From contig JAQWNC010000003.1 in NCBI GenBank assembly GCA_029246505.1, positions 1 to 64,000 on the forward strand: DNA of 64,000 bases, read 5' to 3'. The DNA comes from Arenicellaceae bacterium (lineage in GTDB: Bacteria; Pseudomonadota; Gammaproteobacteria; Arenicellales; Arenicellaceae). The translations under genes and the position numbers were made by a program. Shown in pieces: positions 1 to 11,133 of this stretch. Each line of letters begins with the position of its first letter. Positions within the stretch are counted from its first letter, which is position 1. A model generated the notes under the pieces. That model saw only the letters and a list, made by a program, of their open reading frames with translations. It was not told the DNA's origin and ran no database searches.

Positions 1-140
1 TTAGTAGCTTCAGTACCACCGTACTTTTCAGACAACACTTTTGTCATCGCCGCCGTTAACGTCGTCTTACCATGATCAACGTGACCAATCGTTCCCACAT
101 TTACGTGTGGTTTATTTCTCTCAAACTTTTCCTTGGACAT
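1..140 (-). CDS. tuf: Elongation factor Tu, N-terminal part (cut by window edge)
   Basis: The first 46 codons of EF-Tu, the GTPase that delivers aminoacyl-tRNA to the ribosome, are present; the rest lies beyond the left edge. The protein begins [20 protein letters not shown] and the G1 loop GHVDHGKT is intact at about residues 19-26. A strong ribosome binding site (GGAGG, 8 bases before ATG) supports the start. It is the last gene of a tRNA-tuf operon (Thr, Tyr, Gly, Thr, then tuf), the same order as E. coli tufB, so it is probably co-transcribed from the promoter at 981-1009. The stretch between tRNA-Thr and tuf holds no other gene. Confidence 0.96.
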   Translation of the reverse strand, partial: MSKEKFERNKPHVNVGTIGHVDHGKTTLTAAMTKVLSEKYGGTEAT

Positions 141-334
141 ATATCTAGCCTCCAAAGTTATTTCGATCATTATGTTCGAAATCAATTATAAAAAATTGTG
201 CCGCAGGCAATCTATATTACTTGTGGCGCCATACTACTTTACTGTTTAAAACCTTACGTTAGTAATATAACTAAGGTCTTGAAACTAGCTTACTGCTTAC
301 AGCTTTCTCAGCTCAAATGCACTGAGCAATTTAG

Positions 335-410
<76 letters not shown>

Positions 411-484
411 CCTGATCAATGCGGCTAACGCCATCCAGCTCTTAACAAACGAACTCTACTACCGTCAAACACGTACACAGCAAA

Positions 485-558
<74 letters not shown>

Positions 559-691
559 ACTATACCAATACTACAAGCCACACTTTCATCAAACTCCACG
601 TGATTACGCATACCAAACCGACACAAATTCCTCCCGCCCAGCAAACGTAAAATCGAACAAACCTGAGCTCGATTAGCTACAGCTAACCCGA

Positions 692-776
692 TGGTGGAGG
701 GGGGAGGATTCGAACCTCCGAAGGCTGAGCCAGCAGATTTACAGTCTGCCCCCTTTGGCCACTCGGGAACCCCTCC
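692..776 (-). tRNA. tRNA-Tyr (anticodon GTA)
   Basis: Minus-strand class II tRNA of 85 bases with a long variable arm, anticodon GTA in the loop CTGTAAA, acceptor GGAGGGG pairing with CCCCTCC, and encoded CCA. Second tRNA of the operon. Confidence 0.97.
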
Positions 777-865
777 AAATATCGGGAAGGCGCGGATTGT
801 CTAGTGTTTTCAAGTGCATGTCAATCCACGCAAAGGTATAGAAAACACAACAAAAACCGAGAAAA

Positions 866-941
866 TGGAGCCCGTAGTCGGAATCGAACCAACGACCTAC
901 TGATTACAAATCAGTTGCTCTGCCTACTGAGCTATACGGGC
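866..941 (-). tRNA. tRNA-Thr (anticodon TGT)
   Basis: Minus-strand cloverleaf of 76 bases. The acceptor GCCCGTA pairs with TACGGGC, the anticodon loop is TTTGTAA, and CCA is encoded. First gene of the tRNA-tuf operon, about 40 bases downstream of the promoter at 981-1009. Confidence 0.97.
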
Positions 942-980
942 GTACTTTTGGTATTCGCTTCATGCGCTTTAGCGGCGCGA

Positions 981-1009
981 ATTGTAGGGTTATGGCACGT
1001 ATTGCGCAA
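981..1009 (-). promoter_or_regulatory. Sigma-70 promoter of the tRNA-tuf operon
   Basis: On the minus strand a -35 box TTGCGC (1004-1009) and a -10 box TACAAT (981-986) are separated by exactly 17 bases. The stretch just after the -10 box is very GC-rich (TCGCGCCGC), the kind of discriminator known from stringently controlled stable-RNA promoters. The regulation is inferred; the boxes and spacing are seen. Confidence 0.75.
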
Positions 1010-1094
1010 TGCCTATTTCCAACAACCTTCTATACACGAATTTTAGTTCAGAATTGATTGATTTGCACCCCAACAATCTGCAATACAATGATAA

Positions 1095-1886
1095 CTAGTT
1101 CTCAGTCAGATTCACTTCACCATCACCGTCAGCGATTAATGGGGCACTGCAAGGAGATACGCTTAATTCAACGCCACTTTCATGCCAAGGGATTGTTAAA
1201 AGCCTGGCCGATTCGGTTTTGCTTAAGTTTTCATACTCAACAATCACCCAGGATCCTGGAGGAATCTCTCCGTACTCGACCCTTAACTTAACACTCGGGT
1301 CACGCCGTTTGAGCAATAATAATCGTTGCTCTGCGCGATCACGCTCTACAAACACACCCATCGATAACAGCCACGTTGCGCCATCTGGCTTTATAAAATG
1401 ATCCATTAGGCCGCGTTCCCGTAGCCCGGATTTTGCAGCTTCTGCCTGCGCATAAGATTCGTACGGACCGGCATATAATCGCACGACGGTTCCAGAGCGT
1501 GGACCAACCTGTCCCAAAGTGAAAGGTATTTCCAGCTTATCCAATCGCGCTCGTGTCATGGTAAACGCATTGATACTGACGAACGGACCAATTTTGTAGC
1601 AGCTGGATTCTGTATTAGGTTGATCAACTGTTGCGATTCTCTGTGGCCCACTTTGTCGCTGCAACGCTTGGTCAGTTGTTGTTTCTCGTATCTCAGGTAC
1701 AACAGCTGCTAGCTGCTCGGCTGCCTCTTCAATCGGCTCAGGCCCGCGGACCTCAGATAACAGCTGCAGCTGACTGGCATTAACTTCAGGCGCTACCAAA
1801 TTAGAGCGATAGTCAGATTGCGGCCATAAAAACAGCACCAGATTCAACAACACCAAACCCAATGCCACCCATACTAACCTTGCCAA
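1095..1886 (-). CDS. SPOR-domain inner-membrane protein
   Basis: A 263-residue protein with one N-terminal membrane anchor (about residues 4-21, Leu/Val-rich) and a periplasmic remainder. Residues about 95-165, starting at SCYKIGPF, have the layout of a SPOR domain, the fold that binds denuded peptidoglycan strands. The C-terminal 90 residues match nothing I recognise. The start codon lies inside the 3' end of coaX (13-base overlap), so the two are surely translated from one message. In related genomes a SPOR protein often follows coaX before the tRNA-tuf operon. No enzymatic residues are visible; a cell-wall or division role is inferred from the domain only. Confidence 0.8.
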   Translation of the reverse strand: MARLVWVALGLVLLNLVLFLWPQSDYRSNLVAPEVNASQLQLLSEVRGPEPIEEAAEQLAAVVPEIRETTTDQALQRQSGPQRIATVDQPNTESSCYKIGPFVSINAFTMTRARLDKLEIPFTLGQVGPRSGTVVRLYAGPYESYAQAEAAKSGLRERGLMDHFIKPDGATWLLSMGVFVERDRAEQRLLLLKRRDPSVKLRVEYGEIPPGSWVIVEYENLSKTESARLLTIPWHESGVELSVSPCSAPLIADGDGEVNLTEN

Positions 1887-2623
1887 TTCAGCACCTCACT
1901 CATACCAATAAAAACCAAATTTGGCTCCAATATGTATTGTTTAGATAAATAGGGCGCAAGCATTTTCGAATCGCCGCCGGTAATTATGACACGCCATTCT
2001 CGTTTATGCTGTTTCTGGGCAAACTGTATAGATTTTTCTAGTGCACCAGTGAGCGCACTAATCACACCCGCTGAAATTACGGTGTCGGTTGACTCACCAA
2101 GCTGCCCATCAAACTTCGCCAAATCACCCAGATCCATCGCCGTACCAGCTGCCAAACTCTGATACATCAACATTCGGCCTGGCAATATCATTCCACCAAG
2201 GTATTCGCTACCTTCGGTGAGAAATTCAATATTAACTGCCGAGCCAAAATCGGCGATTGCCACGTTACCTTCAAGCAAGCTGCGTGCACCAATAACAACA
2301 AGCCACCGATCAACACCTAACTCTCTATCAGCATAATTACTATTAATGTCGTATGCCGTTTCTGTATTAATTAACAGTCGAACTTGCATACCCCATAGAG
2401 AATCGACTCGGTCTACTACCGCACTAGTTGCAGCTGAAGACGCAACACAGCTTAGGGCAACTCGACCGGGCTTTAGCAACTCTTTCCACAGTGGGCTGAT
2501 ACAGGCTTGGTAATCACCACCGTGCAGCAAGGGCTCCGCAAAGAACCACTCAGCCCCGGCGCTGGCTTCATCATGCGTTGCCCACTTAACTCGGCTATTA
2601 CCGATGTCGATTAATAAATCCAT
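1874..2623 (-). CDS. coaX: Type III pantothenate kinase
   Basis: Phosphorylates pantothenate in the first committed step of coenzyme A synthesis. The 249 residues are normal for the CoaX family (ASKHA fold). The N-terminal phosphate-1 loop is MDLLIDIGNSRVKWA, a central DRWL motif lies near residue 105, followed by the phosphate-2 motif DFGSAVNIE (family: DFGTAxT), then the G-rich IITGGDSK near the C-terminus. It is followed by the SPOR gene with a 13-base overlap. In many gammaproteobacteria birA stands directly upstream; here that place holds a 360-base non-coding stretch with short tandem repeats. Confidence 0.93.
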   Translation of the reverse strand: MDLLIDIGNSRVKWATHDEASAGAEWFFAEPLLHGGDYQACISPLWKELLKPGRVALSCVASSAATSAVVDRVDSLWGMQVRLLINTETAYDINSNYADRELGVDRWLVVIGARSLLEGNVAIADFGSAVNIEFLTEGSEYLGGMILPGRMLMYQSLAAGTAMDLGDLAKFDGQLGESTDTVISAGVISALTGALEKSIQFAQKQHKREWRVIITGGDSKMLAPYLSKQYILEPNLVFIGMSEVLNWQG

Positions 2624-2680
2624 GTTTCCTTATTGTCGTTTGGGTTCGACTTTTAATTTCAACTAAGGACAAGCGTTACT

Positions 2681-2750
2681 GTAGTGCAGGTGTTAATTAT
2701 AGTGAAGCCGTTAATTGTAGTTCAGCTTTTAACGTAGCGCAGACGTTAAT
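2681..2750. repeat. Degenerate 17-18-bp tandem repeat upstream of coaX
   Basis: Four adjoining units (2681-2698, 2699-2716, 2717-2733, 2734-2750) share the plus-strand pattern GTAGTNCAGNNGTTAAT; a weaker fifth unit may precede them near 2664-2680. The units lie in the 361-base gap between coaX and purA (2624-2984) and upstream of coaX in its direction of transcription. They do not form a reading frame. The rest of the gap shows no gene. Confidence 0.7.
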
Positions 2751-2984
2751 GTACCTTAGCAGGTAGCATCGGACCAAGTAAGCAGAACGAAGAGTCTGCA
2801 GCGCGCTTCAGCCCCACCGACGCCTATATTAGCCGCTAAACTAACAAATCTGGTATCAACCCTGCGGCTTTGCTACCTGGAAACACTTGATCTTCTAGAC
2901 TTTGTTTTGAAACGTGAAGATGATCATACAGCACGGCCTTAAAGATGCTCCGCATATCGGTAGTTGGAGCAAGTACAACGATAG

Positions 2985-5452
<2,468 letters not shown>

Positions 5453-5599
5453 AGCTATATTCTGACTGCTTTTGGTTCCACACGGCTTTATAGGGGGCTT
5501 TTATAAGAACTAAAATGTAAGGACTATAGCTAAGCCCTTTATCGAAATTTATCACAAGGTCTTCTACAAGTACTATAAACGTCGTCGATAAAATTCAGC

Positions 5600-5794
5600 T
5601 CAAGAGCGCGCGAGGGTCAACACTATAAGACCACCCATCATTAATGTAAAACCCATAGCTCGCAATTGCCCATCGGTTAAACCATTAATAATCGCTGCCA
5701 TGCGCCTAAATCGATCGGGGCCGGTTAATGGTGTAACACCCTCAATAACGAGCATCAAGCCAAAAGCCATGAATAACAAATTCCAATCAATCAT
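5600..5794 (-). CDS. DUF2065 family small membrane protein (YjeT-like)
   Basis: A 64-residue protein of two membrane helices: one near residues 5-20 (LLFMAFGLMLVIEG) and one at the C-terminus ending LIVLTLARS. The loop between holds the family pattern PDRFRRM and LRAMGF. I chose the inner ATG (MIDWNLL) because it gives the usual length and has TTGGA a few bases upstream; a frame eight codons longer exists. It sits between hflC and hisZ, where E. coli has yjeT between hflC and purA. Function unknown; the constant position beside HflKC suggests a role near that complex, which is inference. Confidence 0.85.
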   Translation of the reverse strand: MIDWNLLFMAFGLMLVIEGVTPLTGPDRFRRMAAIINGLTDGQLRAMGFTLMMGGLIVLTLARS

Positions 5795-5898
5795 CGGCGT
5801 CCAACACCGTTTATGCACGGCGATCTAGTTAATAGTGAATTGCGAGCTATATCGCAATTAATACCTTATCTATTTAGAAAAGCTAATTTGATAGAAAT

Positions 5899-6765
5899 CT
5901 AATTCTTGGCCTGATTAAAATACTTAAAGAAGTCAGAATTCGGATCAAGCACCATCAAATCGCCACCTTGATCAAACGTAGTTTGATAAGCACCGAGAGA
6001 ACGATAAAAAGAGTAAAACTCTTCATCTTGGCCATACGCATTCGCATAAATACGGGTCGCAGTGGCATCACCTTCACCGCGGGTTTCATTTCCATATCTT
6101 TCCGCATTCGCAAGTGTAATAGCTCGTGAACGATCAGCATTAGCCCGAATTTGTTCTGCTTCGTTTTCACCAGTAGCGCGCTTTTCAGAACCAATTCGGG
6201 CACGCTCAGACTCCATTCTCGCGAATAGCTCGCCGCGAATTTCGTCTGCTAAATCAACCCGCTTCAAGCGTACATCGATAACATCGACACCAATTGCTTG
6301 AGCCTCTTCACTAATCGCTTGCTGAACGATGCTCATAATTTCTGCGCGATCACCGGCAATAACATCAGGAATAGTACGTTTGGCCACTTCTGCCCGAAGA
6401 CTACTATTTACCCGCTGTGAAAGACGATTCTGCGCTGTACGCGAACTTCCACGCACCGATGTATAGAACTGCCTAAGGTCCGCAATTCGCCACTTGGCAA
6501 AGCTGTCCACCACTAACTCTTCTTTCCTTACGGTCTGAAAACGTTCGGCACGCTCATCCATCGTCTGAATACGCATATCAAACTTTTGCACGGTATTGAC
6601 TACCGGCCATTTGAATCTCAAACCTGGTTCTATTTCAGCACCAATGAACTCACCAAACTTAAATTTAACCGCTCGCTCCCACTCATACACAAAGTAAAGT
6701 GAGTTAGCTAACACTACGCCAATAATCGCTAGGACTACCAATACTGGGAATGCTTTCTGGTTCAT
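5899..6765 (-). CDS. hflC: HflC, modulator of FtsH protease
   Basis: SPFH/prohibitin-type protein of 288 residues that assembles with HflK into a large periplasm-facing cage around the FtsH protease. One N-terminal membrane anchor (about residues 6-24) is followed by the SPFH domain (EWERAVKFKFG onward) and a long Ala/Glu/Arg coiled coil (about 175-235). The start overlaps the hflK stop by one base (TAATG), so the two subunits are translationally coupled. Confidence 0.96.
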   Translation of the reverse strand: MNQKAFPVLVVLAIIGVVLANSLYFVYEWERAVKFKFGEFIGAEIEPGLRFKWPVVNTVQKFDMRIQTMDERAERFQTVRKEELVVDSFAKWRIADLRQFYTSVRGSSRTAQNRLSQRVNSSLRAEVAKRTIPDVIAGDRAEIMSIVQQAISEEAQAIGVDVIDVRLKRVDLADEIRGELFARMESERARIGSEKRATGENEAEQIRANADRSRAITLANAERYGNETRGEGDATATRIYANAYGQDEEFYSFYRSLGAYQTTFDQGGDLMVLDPNSDFFKYFNQAKN

Positions 6766-7976
6766 TATCGAATCTCCCTGCCACGCTCTGGCCGACCAAC
6801 AACACTGTTTTGGTCAACACCCGGTTCTATATTTGTAGTATTCGAACGCACAGGCACGTTCGAGGCATTACGCCCGCTATTCTCAACCAATTTATCTAAT
6901 GGAAGATACATTAAGCTATTGCCACCGCTCTGTTGATCAATCATCACCTTGGAAGTACTTGATAGCACTTGCTCCATGGTATCTATGTATAAACGCTCAC
7001 GTGTCACTTCCGGAGCTTTTTGATACTCCATTAGCACCTGCTCAAAACGAGAGGCTTCACCTTCAGCTTTGGCAACCACCGTTTCACGGTAGGCGTTTGC
7101 TTCTTGTTCTATACGTTTAGCTCGACCTTCAGCAATCTGTACCACGCTTAAGCCGTAGGCCTCTGCTTCATTCTTCAAACGCACATAGTCTTGATCGGCC
7201 TTTACTACATCATCAAAAGCATGCTGCACTTCTTGAGGCGCTCTAGATGCCTGCAATTCCACTGATAATACGTTGATACCAGTCTGATACCGATCCAGGA
7301 TATCTTGCAACAATAAGCGAGTATCAATTTCTACGGCGGTACGTTCATCAGTTAAAACGCCATCCATAGTTTTGGAACCGACCACCTCACGTAAAGCACT
7401 CTCGGTAGAGCCGCGAACAACCGCATCGATACCACCGCGAAAATCCACTTCAGCGACATTAAACACCAAATCTTCCGCGCTCTTAATGTTGTATTGAACG
7501 GTTAACTCTACGTCAACAATATTTTCATCGGTAGTGACCATTTGGGCTTCACCACGAACTGCCTGCTTCTGGTTTGCATCGGTTTCCCGATACCCGACAG
7601 TTAACGGGCGAACTGAATCAACGTCAATTATTCGTTTCTCTTCAATCGGCCAAAGCACCATATTCAATCCTGCACCGTAGGTGCCGGTATGTTTACCGAA
7701 ACGCAATTCGACCGAGTTATAGCCTTCGTCAACGATATAAACAGAATTGAACAACCAAGCCACAGCCAACAAGCCTACAATAATTGGCCAGCCCGGAAAA
7801 ATAGAATCTCCTCCGGCGCTACCAGAACCGCCACCGCCACCGCCAAAACGTTTGCGAACGCTCTGTATTACATCTTCAAGATCAGGCACATCGCCTGCGC
7901 GGCCAGTCGAACGACCGTTAGGCTTGCGTCCGCCGCCAGAATTATTACCACTTGAACCAGGTTCGTTCCAAGGCAT
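6765..7976 (-). CDS. hflK: HflK, modulator of FtsH protease
   Basis: Partner of HflC in the FtsH-HflKC complex of the inner membrane. The 403 residues begin with a flexible Gly/Ser/Asn-rich cytoplasmic tail (MPWNEPGSSGNNSGGG) with DLEDVIQSVRKRFGGGGGG, then a membrane anchor near residues 64-82, the SPFH domain (VDEGYNSVELRFGK onward) and a coiled coil. A ribosome binding site (GGAG, 8 bases upstream) supports the start. The upstream gap to hflX is about 200 bases and may hold a promoter of its own. Confidence 0.96.
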   Translation of the reverse strand: MPWNEPGSSGNNSGGGRKPNGRSTGRAGDVPDLEDVIQSVRKRFGGGGGGSGSAGGDSIFPGWPIIVGLLAVAWLFNSVYIVDEGYNSVELRFGKHTGTYGAGLNMVLWPIEEKRIIDVDSVRPLTVGYRETDANQKQAVRGEAQMVTTDENIVDVELTVQYNIKSAEDLVFNVAEVDFRGGIDAVVRGSTESALREVVGSKTMDGVLTDERTAVEIDTRLLLQDILDRYQTGINVLSVELQASRAPQEVQHAFDDVVKADQDYVRLKNEAEAYGLSVVQIAEGRAKRIEQEANAYRETVVAKAEGEASRFEQVLMEYQKAPEVTRERLYIDTMEQVLSSTSKVMIDQQSGGNSLMYLPLDKLVENSGRNASNVPVRSNTTNIEPGVDQNSVVGRPERGREIR

Positions 7977-8179
7977 TACTAATACTCCAATGTGGGTATA
8001 AAAAAAGGATCAAAAAACCAATGAATTGTAGCATGAGACAAAACGTTGTTTGCACTCTAAGAGTACCTATTTAAACATGGGGTTTGTTAAACAATTAACA
8101 ATAGGCCAAGTTATGTATTTGGTAATTAATCAGCGACTATTCGTAACTGACCCAAATACTTGCTCTATCTAGCTATAAC

Positions 8180-9571
8180 TCAATACGATGCAATACCTTG
8201 AACATTTGGTTGCTTACGCAGCCACCCTAGGGCTGAATCAGATAATTCTATTTCAATTTCCCAATCGCCCTGTTCGGTTTGCGATTCGGCTTTTACGGTA
8301 CCGCGTTCATATAATTTAGCTCTCAAAGCACCAGCACTTATGGGAAGTTGTACTTGATATCGCTGTCTGCAGGCAGCCAGTAGCCGGGAAATCGCAGCGA
8401 GTAAATCGTCGATACCACGGCCGTCATGGGCAGATACCCAGACTTTCTCGGTGATTTTTCCATCGAAGCTATTCATCGCCTTCCCACGAAACTCGGAATC
8501 GATCAAATCCGCTTTGTTGTACACCAATATTTGCGGAATATCACTTGCATCTATCTCATCTAATACTTTTTGCACTGCACGTATATTGTCATCTCGGCTA
8601 ATACCCGCAGCATCAACAACATGAAGCAGTACCTGTGCACTGCTAACCTCCTCAAGGGTGGACTGAAAAGCCTGCACCAGCGTGTGGGGCAAATCTCTAA
8701 CAAAACCAACCGTGTCAGACAAAATCACTTCTCCGTACTCAGGCACAGCCAAACGTCGCATGGTCGTATCCAAGGTCGCAAATAGCTGATCTTCTACGTA
8801 AACCATCGAATCTGTCAAACGATTAAATATAGTCGACTTTCCAGCATTGGTATACCCAACTAGAGACACGGTAGGCAACGGTACTTTTTTGCGTGCCCGC
8901 CGCCGCAAGCCACGTTGTGCTGATACTTTCACCAAACGTTCTTTTAACCTTCGAATACGGTCGCCAATTAACCGGCGGTCAGTTTCGAGCTGAGTTTCAC
9001 CTGGACCACGCAAGCCTATTCCACCTTTCTGACGCTCCAAGTGGGTCCAACCGCGAACCAAACGCGTGGATAAATACCGAAGTTGTGCCAGCTCGACCTG
9101 TAATTTACCTTCATGAGACTGCGCACGCTGCGCGAAGATATCTAGAATCAGTCCGGTTCGGTCGAGTACCCGACATCCAACTGCTTTTTCCAAATTACGT
9201 TCTTGAACCGGTGTGATCGCCTGATTAATCACCAATAGTTGAATATCGTGCTGCTTAACTACCTGCGCGAGCTCTTCTGCCTTACCCGAACCTACAAAGG
9301 TCGCTGGCTGGGGACTAGCGCGGCTAGCGGTAACCACTTTGGCTATTTCACCACCGGCAGATTCAACCAGCAGGCAAATCTCTGACACCGCTTCTTCACT
9401 GAGCGGGTCATACGCATCACTTTTCTGGCCAGTTTGACTCAATTGCGAGCCACCGTTTTGTTCGCCACTTTTTCCACTACCTATTCCATGGCGGGAATGC
9501 GCTCGCCTAGTGTGTCGTTGGCACACGACCAAAGTGCGTGTAGGTCGGTCAGCTTCTGTTAAATCAAACAA
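8180..9571 (-). CDS. hflX: Ribosome-associated GTPase HflX
   Basis: GTPase that binds the 50S subunit and splits stalled ribosomes, for example after heat stress. The 463 residues contain the HflX N-terminal domain (ATFVGSGKAEEL, near residue 92), the Gly-rich linker KGGIGLRGPGETQLE, and the G domain: G1 GYTNAGKS (about 249-256), DTVGF (G3), NKAD (G4) and SAHDG (G5). It has about 60 extra N-terminal residues, low in complexity (SGKSGEQNGGSQLSQ), compared with the usual start, so the true start could be further in. Lies between hfq and hflK as in E. coli. Confidence 0.95.
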   Translation of the reverse strand: MFDLTEADRPTRTLVVCQRHTRRAHSRHGIGSGKSGEQNGGSQLSQTGQKSDAYDPLSEEAVSEICLLVESAGGEIAKVVTASRASPQPATFVGSGKAEELAQVVKQHDIQLLVINQAITPVQERNLEKAVGCRVLDRTGLILDIFAQRAQSHEGKLQVELAQLRYLSTRLVRGWTHLERQKGGIGLRGPGETQLETDRRLIGDRIRRLKERLVKVSAQRGLRRRARKKVPLPTVSLVGYTNAGKSTIFNRLTDSMVYVEDQLFATLDTTMRRLAVPEYGEVILSDTVGFVRDLPHTLVQAFQSTLEEVSSAQVLLHVVDAAGISRDDNIRAVQKVLDEIDASDIPQILVYNKADLIDSEFRGKAMNSFDGKITEKVWVSAHDGRGIDDLLAAISRLLAACRQRYQVQLPISAGALRAKLYERGTVKAESQTEQGDWEIEIELSDSALGWLRKQPNVQGIASY

Positions 9572-9733
9572 AAGGCTTATTCACTTCACTTACGAATAAT
9601 TTGAAGATGAGATTGAAAAGCATAACTGTAGAGCTCAACAATTTTGATCGAGCCGAGTTAAAACAATCTTCAATTTAGCAAAATACCTTTGTGGTAAGAC
9701 CGGCCGGTTAGGAATCGTTGTCGAAGAAAAAAT

Positions 9734-9997
9734 CTAACTTTCGCCTTCGGCTTTACCGTCATCATTGTCGTCTTCGTGCGGAATTTTAACTGCGCGGGAA
9801 GGCACGACAGTAGAAATTGCATGCTTATATATCATCTGATTAACCGTGTTCCGCAATACCACGACAAACTGATCAAACGACTCGACCTGACCCTGTAATT
9901 TTATTCCGTTAACCAGGTAAACCGATACAGGAATACGTTCCTTACGAAGAGCATTCAAGAAAGGATCTTGGAGAGCGGCCCTTTTATGTTGTGCCAT
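9734..9997 (-). CDS. hfq: RNA chaperone Hfq
   Basis: Hexameric Sm-like protein that pairs small RNAs with messages. The 87 residues start [20 protein letters not shown]. The Sm1 region ([19 protein letters not shown]) and the Sm2 signature YKHAIST are intact, followed by a short acidic tail ([13 protein letters not shown]). The order miaA-hfq-hflX is the standard gammaproteobacterial one. The 162 bases before hflX contain a perfect 10-bp palindrome (9699-9708) but no clear terminator. Confidence 0.98.
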   Translation of the reverse strand: MAQHKRAALQDPFLNALRKERIPVSVYLVNGIKLQGQVESFDQFVVVLRNTVNQMIYKHAISTVVPSRAVKIPHEDDNDDGKAEGES

Positions 9998-10085
9998 TTA
10001 ATTATCCCCTGTTTTTATTTTTTAAATACTAATTAGCGGTTATTTTTATTTGTTTCACCTTTTTATTACTAGAGAAACAGAATCA

Positions 10086-11033
10086 TTATATGCCAAAACC
10101 GGTCAGTTTTTCTGATACATATTTGGTGATAACATCATTATTGATGGAATTTAACCCATCAGACAAGAACCAGGTGATCCCCCGATGCTGTCGCAACCAG
10201 GTTAATTGTCTTTTTGCAAGTTGTCTTGTGGCCCCGGTAGCTGCGGCATTCATAGTTTCAAAAGCAGTATTTCCATTCAAATAATCAATCATTTGTCGGT
10301 AACCGATCATTTTCATCGCGATACAGTCTTCAGGAACGCCTTTTGACAATAAGACCTCTACTTCTTGCTGCAAGCCCTGCTCAATCATTTGCTCAAAACG
10401 CGTGCTAATGCGCTGATGTAAAACACTCCGGTCAGATATGGCTAAAGCCATCTTGATTAACGGAATACCTCCACGGGCTTGATCAGTTCCTGGCAATGGC
10501 ACTGTACTACCGGTCAGTTCGATAATTTCCAATGCGCGCTGAATTCGCTGCGCATCATTTGGATCAATCTTCGTTGCCCGCTTGGGGTCTAATTTGGATA
10601 ATCGCTTGTGCATCTCAGCCCAACCATGTTTCTTTGCCTGATCTGCAATCTGTTCGCGTAAAACAGGATCGGCCGCAGGTAGCTGAGGCAAACCGTTTTC
10701 TAATGCCGAAAAATAAAAGCTAGTACCCCCGACTAACAAGGGAATATTTCCACGCTGACGAATTTGATCAATCACCTGATTTGCATCTTTACAGAAATCA
10801 GCAGCCGAATATGTGTCTGTTGGGGCTCGAATATCCACCAAGGCATGAGGATACTTTTTTAAAAACTGGACTCCCGGCTTTGCAGTGCCAATATCCATTC
10901 CACGATACACTAATGAAGAATCAACACTCACTAATTCGATTGGTAGTACTTCAGTTAAAGCCGCAGCCAACTCGGTTTTACCTGTTGCAGTGGTTCCCAT
11001 TAATGCCAAAACTGGCTGGGTAGCGCTATCCAA
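10086..11033 (-). CDS. miaA: tRNA dimethylallyltransferase
   Basis: Adds the isopentenyl group to A37 of tRNAs that read UNN codons. The 315 residues carry the P-loop GTTATGKTELA (12-22), the DSSLVYRGMDIGTAKP substrate motif, VGGTSFYF, and DAQRIQRALEI. The C-terminal part ends with the tRNA-binding KRQLTWLRQHRGITWF. It follows mutL by about 100 bases in the same direction. Confidence 0.97.
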   Translation of the reverse strand: MDSATQPVLALMGTTATGKTELAAALTEVLPIELVSVDSSLVYRGMDIGTAKPGVQFLKKYPHALVDIRAPTDTYSAADFCKDANQVIDQIRQRGNIPLLVGGTSFYFSALENGLPQLPAADPVLREQIADQAKKHGWAEMHKRLSKLDPKRATKIDPNDAQRIQRALEIIELTGSTVPLPGTDQARGGIPLIKMALAISDRSVLHQRISTRFEQMIEQGLQQEVEVLLSKGVPEDCIAMKMIGYRQMIDYLNGNTAFETMNAAATGATRQLAKRQLTWLRQHRGITWFLSDGLNSINNDVITKYVSEKLTGFGI

Positions 11034-11133
11034 TTGATATGCTCATGGCTAGTATGATCTTAATTGGGCCCATGTTAAAAATTGTGCGCGGATCTAGACC
11101 TATGGGCCTAAAACTAAGATTCGTTCATGATTG

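Noticed and set aside
804-1046. An 80-codon frame over the tRNA-Thr gene at 866-941
   Set aside because: Antisense reading of a tRNA (the NRTNDLLITNQLLC type of artefact); not a gene.
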